Shown here: piece by piece, positions 28,914 to 33,831 of the stretch
Numbering within the stretch: position 1 is the stretch's first letter
Layout of the letters: each line of letters opens with the position of its first letter
Assembly: GCA_001799635.1 (NCBI GenBank)
Contig: MGTV01000041.1
Location: forward strand, 1 to 33,831
Length of the DNA: 33,831 bases
Direction of reading: 5' to 3'
DNA from: Elusimicrobia bacterium GWA2_62_23
GTDB taxonomy: Bacteria; Elusimicrobiota; Elusimicrobia; Elusimicrobiales; UBA9959
Notes under the pieces: generated by a model
The model's input: only the letters and a program-made list of their open reading frames with translations
What the model was told of the DNA's origin: nothing
The model's database searches: none
Translations under genes and position numbers: made by a program

Positions 28914-29096
28914 ATGAAACTTAAGAACCGAATACTGGGAATTCTGATAAGCACGGTAATTCTTTCGGCGATAGCCTTAACCGGGATCTTTGAGAACACC
29001 ATCCGTAGTGTGGCGATATTCATGGTGTTGATTATCGGCCTGTTTACGATCATCCCGTACCTACTGGAGAAATTGGGCAATAAGCAGAAAGGCTAG
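28914..29096 (+). CDS. Small two-helix membrane protein
   Basis: 60 residues: basic N-terminus (MKLKNR), helix at about 7-25, a short loop FENTIRS, a second helix at about 32-51, and a basic tail (KLGNKQKG). It lies 23 bases after the glycine-zipper gene and has a GGAG ribosome site, so it is probably co-expressed. Size and topology suit a holin-like, immunity-like or pilot protein; nothing in the sequence decides among these. Confidence 0.65.
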   Translation: MKLKNRILGILISTVILSAIALTGIFENTIRSVAIFMVLIIGLFTIIPYLLEKLGNKQKG

Positions 29097-29190
29097 CGCC
29101 GGGTTCGCGCCCGAACGCCCTCGCTGCGGCGGAACTGGAGGGGCCCAGGTCTAAATAGGTCCAAGGGCCCTTCCTCCGCGGCCGGGCGCC

Positions 29191-29315
29191 TGCTACACTA
29201 GAATTGTAACACTCCTTGTAATTTGGGGAATTGGCCCCAGAGTATCCACGATCCGGCCGTAACCGGATGTATCCAGGGAAAGCAAACACCTATTTTGCTT
29301 TCCCTGTTTTTATTT
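29191..29315 (+). ncRNA. Candidate small RNA or attenuated leader
   Basis: TGCTACACT (TGn-extended) overlapping TAGAAT (29199-29204) offers a -10. About 100 bases on, a strong terminator ends the transcript (stem CAGGGAAAGCAAA, 29274-29286, with its perfect complement at 29294-29306, then TTTTTATTT). Two more hairpins lie between: GGGG/CCCC near 29225-29238, and ATCCGG/CCGGAT near 29251-29268. No reading frame is supported. It could be a free small RNA, or a leader controlling the peptide gene at 29365. Confidence 0.45.
29274..29315 (+). terminator. Rho-independent terminator upstream of the small peptide gene
   Basis: A 13-base-pair perfect stem (CAGGGAAAGCAAA with TTTGCTTTCCCTG), a 7-base loop and TTTTTATTT. 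Its inner 10-base arm CAGGGAAAGC is shared with the hairpin at 29592. Confidence 0.88.
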
Positions 29316-29364
29316 GTAAGAAGTTAGTGAAAATGGCAAAATATTGGGGTTAAGGGGAATTAAG

Positions 29365-29544
29365 ATGAAAAACACTAAACTGCTTATGGCGCTCTCCGGA
29401 GTCTTGGCTTTCTTCCTGGGGCTTGCCGCAAAAAACAGCGCCGTTACGGACTTTCAGGAAAGACTCGGGAAAAGCGTGAATATTGAGAACGCTTTGTTCG
29501 CGGACGACACCAAGACCCCGCCCGCAAAAAGCGCGCTGGGCTGA
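29365..29544 (+). CDS. Small exported peptide (possible precursor)
   Basis: 59 residues. N-terminus MKNTKLLMALSGVLAFFLGLAAKNSA is a signal peptide or membrane anchor, leaving about 33 residues of hydrophilic C-terminus that end in KTPPAKSALG. There is no cysteine. It is followed by a peptide-binding lipoprotein, a YcaO-like protein and a sensor kinase, so it may be the precursor of a secreted signal or modified peptide. The ATG at 29365 is preferred over 29344 because the added residues would disturb the signal. AAGGGGAATTAAG precedes it. Flanked on both sides by hairpins with the same stem core. Confidence 0.55.
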   Translation: MKNTKLLMALSGVLAFFLGLAAKNSAVTDFQERLGKSVNIENALFADDTKTPPAKSALG

Positions 29545-29580
29545 GGTTCTTTTACGGCGCGGAAAGGAGCGGCCCCCAAA

Positions 29581-31143
29581 TTGCGCGGTCACAGGGAAAG
29601 CCTTGCGCTTTCCCTGTTTCTTTTTATCCAATTCTGCGGCGGTTGCTCAATGAAGGACACGGATATGAAATCAGAAAAGATCAGGGTCGCGTTCAAATAC
29701 GATAAGCCGGCAAGCTACTACGACCCGGCAAACATAAGCTTCGCCCCTGAATATGATTTTCTGGAGAACATTTATAGCACCCTGCTGGAGTACTCCCCGG
29801 AGGGAGAACTTGTCGGTTCGCTGGCCGAGAGTTTTGAATGGGTCGGTTCAGAGGCGCGGTTCAGGATACGCCCCGACCTGCGGACCATCGACGGCCGCAG
29901 GATAGACGCGCATGACGTTGAGACTTCTCTGAAAAGACTGTTTATTGTGGGCGGCAACACGCACGGCGACCTGAAAGACGTCGTCTGCCCGGACAAAAAG
30001 CTGACAAAGCTTTCTGACAACTGCCCCGGAATGGAAGTCCGAGATTCCGGAAAGACTTTTGTTTTCAAGTTGAAAGAGAAAAAAGTGTTTCTCTTTCCGA
30101 TGCTGACCTCGATAGATTTTGCAATAATCCCCGCGGATTCCCTGGACCGGGACTCGTTAAAGATCAAGGATTACAGGAACACCTCCGGGCCCTATTTTAT
30201 CTCAAAAGATTCTCCGGAAGGAGGAATAGAACTCTCGGCGAATCCCGCCCACTTCCACTATTCAAAAAGCATCCCCCAGGAAGTGCTGTTCGTCCCCTCC
30301 GGAAAAGTCGACCCCATGGAATCGCTCGAACTCTTTTCTAAGAATAAGGCGGATTTCATCACAACTATCGATTCAATTCCCCCGGACGTCATGATAGATT
30401 ATGCCAAGAAGCATCCGGGAGAGGCCTCTTTGCACGCCACGCACGCCTTAGATACATTCCTGCTTATTTTCACGGCAAAAGGCCTGCGCAACTTTTCAGA
30501 AAGAGAACGCTTCGCCATAGGGCGCACCTACCGGGAACTTTTCCTGAAAGACTGTCTTAAAAAACCCGGTTATGAAGCCGCGGAGCAGATCTTCCCCGCT
30601 TTCGGAGGTGGCGCTTTGAGCGAGGAGCAGCTCTCCGGGATACGCGCCAAAATGCTCGCGGCCGACATTGGCGGTATTAAAGAAAAAAGCTTTAGAGCCT
30701 GGAACGTGAATTTCACAGGCAGCCTCGACACCATTGAGGCCGAGTTTGAAAAAATATTCCCCGCTGCAACTCTGCAAAAGATCAGGAAAATACCCGGTCG
30801 CGTGGACTATGCCGCCGAAAAACTGGCTGAGCCTGATTTTTATCTCATGCGGACAGATATGGGCTTTCAGGAAGACATCAACCTGCTCTCCTACTATCTG
30901 GGAATAGACTTTTTCTCTTTGGAGAAGGCAAAAGTTAAACCCTGGCTGCGCGGGTATATCGCCAATCCGAACAAGAACGAACGGCTGCTGATGTTGAGGG
31001 AACTACATTTCAACACCTTATCTGGCGCAGCGATAATTCCGCTGGCCAAGACCCCATATACCGCGCTTGCCAGGAAGCCGTGGGAATTCAATATGTCAAA
31101 GTATCACGCGAACGACCCTGTATGGCGGATTTTTCAGCCATAA
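29581..31143 (+). CDS. Peptide-binding lipoprotein, SBP family 5
   Basis: 520 residues from a TTG start. The N-terminus MRGHRESLALSLFLFIQFCGGC is a lipoprotein signal with the lipidated residue at Cys22. The body has family-5 solute-binding features: EYDFLENIYSTLLEYSPEGELVGSLAESFEW, then FRIRPDLRTIDGRRIDAHDVETSLKRL, as in OppA/DppA. TTG is chosen because AAAGGAG lies 12 bases upstream and the frame gives an export signal; the first ATG (29650) would produce a cytoplasmic protein and has no ribosome site. A terminator-like hairpin lies inside the signal sequence. No ABC permease genes follow, so it may act in sensing rather than uptake. It overlaps the next gene. Confidence 0.8.
   Translation: MRGHRESLALSLFLFIQFCGGCSMKDTDMKSEKIRVAFKYDKPASYYDPANISFAPEYDFLENIYSTLLEYSPEGELVGSLAESFEWVGSEARFRIRPDLRTIDGRRIDAHDVETSLKRLFIVGGNTHGDLKDVVCPDKKLTKLSDNCPGMEVRDSGKTFVFKLKEKKVFLFPMLTSIDFAIIPADSLDRDSLKIKDYRNTSGPYFISKDSPEGGIELSANPAHFHYSKSIPQEVLFVPSGKVDPMESLELFSKNKADFITTIDSIPPDVMIDYAKKHPGEASLHATHALDTFLLIFTAKGLRNFSERERFAIGRTYRELFLKDCLKKPGYEAAEQIFPAFGGGALSEEQLSGIRAKMLAADIGGIKEKSFRAWNVNFTGSLDTIEAEFEKIFPAATLQKIRKIPGRVDYAAEKLAEPDFYLMRTDMGFQEDINLLSYYLGIDFFSLEKAKVKPWLRGYIANPNKNERLLMLRELHFNTLSGAAIIPLAKTPYTALARKPWEFNMSKYHANDPVWRIFQP
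29592..29625 (+). terminator. Terminator-like hairpin within the SBP signal sequence
   Basis: CAGGGAAAGC pairs perfectly with GCTTTCCCTG around a 5-base loop and is followed by TTTCTTTTT. It terminates the peptide gene or attenuates the SBP-YcaO-kinase genes, because it lies downstream of the TTG start. The T-tract encodes Phe-Leu-Phe of the signal's hydrophobic core. Confidence 0.75.
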
Positions 31144-32102
31144 CGGCCTGGGCAGCAGCAAATTCGGCCCGCCACGAAATCTCGCTGACGAAGCTTTCCT
31201 GGATCAACGAATGGCTCCCCGGATTCTTCGACTATAGGGCAAAGATACGGGTTGGGGCGTCCGTTTATTTCGGCCGCGGAATCGACGCGGAGGAAAATAT
31301 CGCCTGTGACAAGGCGTTGGCCGAGGCACTTGAGCGGGCCGCCGTGGCCGAGATGGCGTCCCCTTGGGCTGCGGCAGCCTATCCGGAATTTGACGGCGCG
31401 GCAGAAAGAGCCTACCGGGAGCTCCTGTCCATTGACCGCGTTCTCTGCCATCATTACAGTAAAACCCCTTTTAAAACCCTGGCCCTCGACGTTCTGGAAA
31501 AGCCGGTTTCCCGCACTGCTGTCGCCAAAGCACTAGGTGCCCGCGGACTTCACTTGCAACTCTGCGAATTACGTCCGGCAACGGACGCGACAATTGCGGC
31601 CGCTTTCATCTGGAGCGAGCGCGCTCATCCAGTAAAGGGCATTGTCTGCGGTTATGGCTGTGAAAAAACTCTGCCGGCGGCGGCTGCACACGCCCTCATA
31701 GAATGCTTAAGGACTGCGGCCGCCGTATTCTGCGGCGAGATAACTCCTGAGCCGTGGGAAACCAGATGCACGCCCGGAAATCCCAGATATCATTTCTGGA
31801 TGGCGCAAAAGGAGGCGGCAAAAATATTCTTGACCGCCACACTCCTGCCTTCTGGCGCCAGGGGGAATTCACCGTGGCAACCGGAAAATATTTCCCGCAC
31901 CGCGGCTTCTTACAAAGAGATTCCCGGTCCGATGTCCCTTATTCCGGAGTTGCCAGTTAAAATTGTTCAGGCCGCTTCGGCAAAATTACTTAAACCACAG
32001 TTTGGTGAAATTTTTATGGACGCCCAATTCTTGCAGCGACTTGAGCGATTTTCCGGGAAAAAAGTAATCCCTGAAACGGATCCTCCTCATTTCTATGACT
32101 AG
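31122..32102 (+). CDS. Divergent YcaO-like protein
   Basis: 326 residues. Three blocks follow the YcaO fold. Motif 1 is GRGIDAEENIACDKALAEALER (split here for length: GRGIDAEEN, then ACDKALAEALER; Glu68, Glu71), matching GKGxxxxxAxxSALxExxER. Motif 2 is AYRELLSIDRVLCHHY (Glu100, Asp105), matching ExxERDAxxxxW with one change. Motif 3 is GYGCEKTLPAAAAHALIE (Glu194). YcaO proteins use ATP to activate backbone amides, making azolines, thioamides or amidines in modified peptides, or act on the ribosome. No partner E1-like or TfuA protein is nearby. The ATG at 31122 overlaps the SBP gene by 22 bases (coupling); a GTG at 31080 is possible. Identification rests on motif reading. Confidence 0.6.
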   Translation: MADFSAITAWAAANSARHEISLTKLSWINEWLPGFFDYRAKIRVGASVYFGRGIDAEENIACDKALAEALERAAVAEMASPWAAAAYPEFDGAAERAYRELLSIDRVLCHHYSKTPFKTLALDVLEKPVSRTAVAKALGARGLHLQLCELRPATDATIAAAFIWSERAHPVKGIVCGYGCEKTLPAAAAHALIECLRTAAAVFCGEITPEPWETRCTPGNPRYHFWMAQKEAAKIFLTATLLPSGARGNSPWQPENISRTAASYKEIPGPMSLIPELPVKIVQAASAKLLKPQFGEIFMDAQFLQRLERFSGKKVIPETDPPHFYD

Positions 32103-33588
32103 ACCAATAACAGAACAAATTATCAGGAGACTTTTTCTAAAGGTTCTTCTGTTTCAGGCACTTCTGCTTGTTCTTGGCATATTCCTCTCTTCCATAATGA
32201 CCGCGCATTTCAAACAGCGACTAGGCAGCCAACTGGCCGCAGCTTTCAGAAACGACCTCCTTATGGGGGATACGCGAAAGGCGATGCTGGAGCTTCCAAA
32301 GGCCATACGCGGGGATTTTTCCGGAGCGAAGTGGTCTCCGTCCGGCTCGTCCCAGCCATTCAGCGTTCCCGAAAATATCGGTCTTTATAAATCGCTGACA
32401 TACAACAAGAGCGTAATAACGATTTTTTTTGACGAGAATAAAACCAGCAAATGCGGTGAACTCATTTTTTACTACCATCGCTGGATGCCAGCGCTCTGGG
32501 CCCTTATATTATGGGCGCTTTTATTTGCAGCCTCGGTTCCAATTTGGTTGCGCGAGAAAACCAAAATAGAACGGGAGTATTCTCTCTCCGTCAAAGCAGA
32601 GATAGGCGAATCACGGGCGACAATGGCCGCGCAGGTGGCGCATGATATCCGCTCGCCGCTGGCGGCGTTGGGGGCGGCGGCGAAAGGGCTTTCCGCGGAC
32701 GCGGAGCAGCGCAAGCTTATAGAGGGGGCCGTAGGCCGCATGCAGGGCATAGCCAATGACCTGCTGGCCCGCTACCGGGCGCCGGGGGCGGCGGAGGCGA
32801 AAGCGAAGCCGGTGGTCATGCGGCTGGCGGGTATTGTGGAGCAGGTGGTGGAGGAAAAACGCCTGCAGCACGCCGCCAAGGCCGGGGTTAGGATAAATTT
32901 TGAATCGGATGGCGGAGAATTAAAGGCCGAGGTGGAGGCCAAGGAACTGCAGCGGGCGGTTTCCAACCTGGTGAACAATGCGGTTGAGGCTTTCGAGAAA
33001 GGCGGCACGGTGCTGGTGAAGGTCTCTTCGCTGGATGGCCGGGTGCTGATAGCGGTGAAGGACGACGGCAAGGGGATACCGGCTGACGTTTTGGCCCGGC
33101 TGGGCGGCAAGGGCGAGACGCACGGCAAAGCCGGCGGCACTGGCCTTGGGCTTTACCACGCTAAGACTTCGGCAGAAAGCTGGGGCGGTTCCTTTAAAAT
33201 AGAATCCGAGCCGGGCAAGGGTACTACCGTTACCATGGAGCTGCCGCGCGCAGGCGTCAGTGATAACGAGCACAAGCTCGTAGTGCTGCTGGACGACGAC
33301 GCGCTGGTGCACATGAACTGGCGCATGGCGGCCAAGGCGGCCGGCGCCGAGCTGAAGTCTTTCAAAACCCCGGAAGAACTTGAGGCCGCGCGGGAAGACC
33401 TTCCTAAAGATATCCCAATCTATATAGACGCCGAGCTGGGCGACCGCGCTAAAGGCGACGAGGTGGCCCAGCGACTGCGCGAGAAAGGTTTTACCGACAT
33501 CACCATGGCCACCGGCCATTCCCCGGACAAGTTCGCGGGGCTGCCCTGGCTTAAGGTGCGGGGCAAAGAGCCGCCCTGGAACAGCTGA
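32095..33588 (+). CDS. Membrane sensor histidine kinase fused to a receiver domain
   Basis: 497 residues. Helix 1 at about 13-35, an extracytoplasmic sensor of about 95 residues, helix 2 at about 131-152. The dimerisation box has His183 in AAQVAHDIRSPLAAL. The HATPase domain has Asn295 in NLVNNAVEAF, DDGKGIP and GGTGLGLYHAK. A receiver-like C-terminal domain (about 393-497) has the acidic cluster Asp400-402, probable phosphoacceptor Asp445 in IYIDAEL, Thr473 in ATGHS and a late Lys in GKEPP. No DNA-binding output. It overlaps the YcaO-like gene by 8 bases, so the two are co-translated. It may sense the peptide or envelope state and pass the signal to an unseen regulator, possibly the sigma-54 activator. 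Confidence 0.88.
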   Translation: MTRPITEQIIRRLFLKVLLFQALLLVLGIFLSSIMTAHFKQRLGSQLAAAFRNDLLMGDTRKAMLELPKAIRGDFSGAKWSPSGSSQPFSVPENIGLYKSLTYNKSVITIFFDENKTSKCGELIFYYHRWMPALWALILWALLFAASVPIWLREKTKIEREYSLSVKAEIGESRATMAAQVAHDIRSPLAALGAAAKGLSADAEQRKLIEGAVGRMQGIANDLLARYRAPGAAEAKAKPVVMRLAGIVEQVVEEKRLQHAAKAGVRINFESDGGELKAEVEAKELQRAVSNLVNNAVEAFEKGGTVLVKVSSLDGRVLIAVKDDGKGIPADVLARLGGKGETHGKAGGTGLGLYHAKTSAESWGGSFKIESEPGKGTTVTMELPRAGVSDNEHKLVVLLDDDALVHMNWRMAAKAAGAELKSFKTPEELEAAREDLPKDIPIYIDAELGDRAKGDEVAQRLREKGFTDITMATGHSPDKFAGLPWLKVRGKEPPWNS

Positions 33589-33608
33589 AAACCCTGAAAA
33601 TATCCTCC

Positions 33609-33634
33609 AAAGGCGGGCTGCATGCCCGCCTTTT
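33609..33634 (+). terminator. Rho-independent terminator after the hybrid kinase
   Basis: AAAGGCGGGC pairs with GCCCGCCTTT around TGCAT, followed by TTTTCATTT overlapping the right arm. It ends the 29365-33588 unit 20 bases after the stop. Confidence 0.9.
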
Positions 33635-33646
33635 CATTTGAAGATA

Positions 33647-33668
33647 TATATTTTCAATTGAAAATATA
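33647..33668. promoter_or_regulatory. 22-bp perfect palindrome, candidate activator site
   Basis: Half-site TATATTTTCAA is followed at once by its exact reverse complement. It is centred about 107 bases upstream of the start predicted for the sigma-54-type promoter at 33739, a usual distance for an enhancer-binding protein. A related half-site, TGAAAATAT, lies at 33594. Copy A of the promoter has no such palindrome upstream. Confidence 0.5.
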
Positions 33669-33738
33669 CCGCATATAAATGCCGTAAAAGCGGCCGGTTT
33701 CATTGGAGAACCCGGCTTAAGGCGGCTTTGTTTAATAT

Positions 33739-33754
33739 TGGCATAAAAATTGCT
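33739..33754 (+). promoter_or_regulatory. Sigma-54-type promoter, copy B
   Basis: The same TGGCATAAAAATTGCT as at 28040, with 10 bases between GG and GC. Start predicted near 33765, 49 bases before the ATG at 33814. Confidence 0.75.
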
Positions 33755-33813
33755 CTGTAGGGGGTGAAGGCTGCAAAAGCCAAAACTAAAAAAGATAAGG
33801 AAGGAAACGAATC

Positions 33814-33831
33814 ATGAAAAAGAGCAATATG
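33814..33831 (+). CDS. Start of a second exported paralogue (cut by window edge)
   Basis: Only six codons, MKKSNM, are visible. They are identical at the base level to the start of the glycine-zipper gene at 28114 and preceded by the same leader and ribosome site (AAGGAAGGAAA). Most likely the first codons of a paralogous exported protein. Confidence 0.75.

Larger units (their letters stand above)
33739..33831 (+). repeat. Direct repeat copy B: promoter, leader and first six codons
   Basis: Near-identical to 28040-28131, from the -24 element to codon 6. The repeat may extend past the window edge. Confidence 0.9.

Noticed and set aside
29191-29315. Cyclic-di-GMP, cobalamin or other known riboswitch
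   Set aside because: The conserved cores I know for these classes are not present; only generic hairpins and a terminator.
28031-33831. CRISPR array or composite transposon formed by the two leader repeats
   Set aside because: Only two copies, 5.7 kb apart, containing a promoter and coding start; no spacers and no transposase.

Overview
The window is about 33.8 kb of GC-rich bacterial chromosome. Nearly every gene reads on the + strand; the ACT-domain gene is the one clear exception. Lipoprotein signals, an LPP20-type lipoprotein and two predicted outer-membrane beta-barrel proteins indicate a diderm (Gram-negative) envelope. The mix of gyrB-gyrA, NifU/NifS, sigma-54-type promoters, FlgO/CsgG-like barrel fusions and many lineage-specific exported proteins would fit a deep-branching phylum such as Elusimicrobiota. 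That is a guess from gene content, and no marker in the window decides it.

Layout. (1) 1-4964 holds gyrB (5' end cut by the window edge) and gyrA, closed by a strong terminator. (2) 5050-16790 is an accessory block with less GC-rich stretches: two related Ser/Thr kinases with long TPR-like tails, a NERD (PD-(D/E)xK) nuclease-like domain fused to an FHA domain, a cryptic sigma-factor-like protein translationally coupled to a zinc-finger anti-sigma-like protein, a degenerate FHA-like protein and a VirD4/HerA-type ATPase. It reads as a phospho-signalling module (kinase, FHA reader, nuclease and ATPase, with transcriptional switch) that I do not recognise as a named system. (3) 16847-24530 holds envelope and housekeeping genes: an LPP20-like lipoprotein, two FlgO/CsgG-like plus beta-barrel proteins, a MarC-type membrane protein, an MFS transporter, an exported unknown and the ABC-F factor EttA. 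(4) 24622-27969 holds a tandem-ACT protein (- strand), a four-helix membrane protein, and NifU and NifS separated by an intergenic element that folds into a long closed, branched structure.

(5) 28040-33831 is a second accessory block. It opens with a sigma-54-type promoter driving an exported protein with a glycine-zipper tail, followed by a 60-residue two-helix membrane protein, a possible small RNA, a 59-residue exported peptide, a peptide-binding (SBP family 5) lipoprotein, a divergent YcaO-like protein and a membrane histidine kinase fused to a receiver. The window ends on a near-identical copy of the same promoter, leader and first six codons, so a second cassette begins at the right edge. 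The set suggests peptide production, modification, capture and sensing, but that function is inference.

Control signals are compact. Extended -10 promoters (TGn plus hexamer) without a good -35 recur, several abut the T-tract of the preceding terminator, and three genes would have almost no 5' leader.
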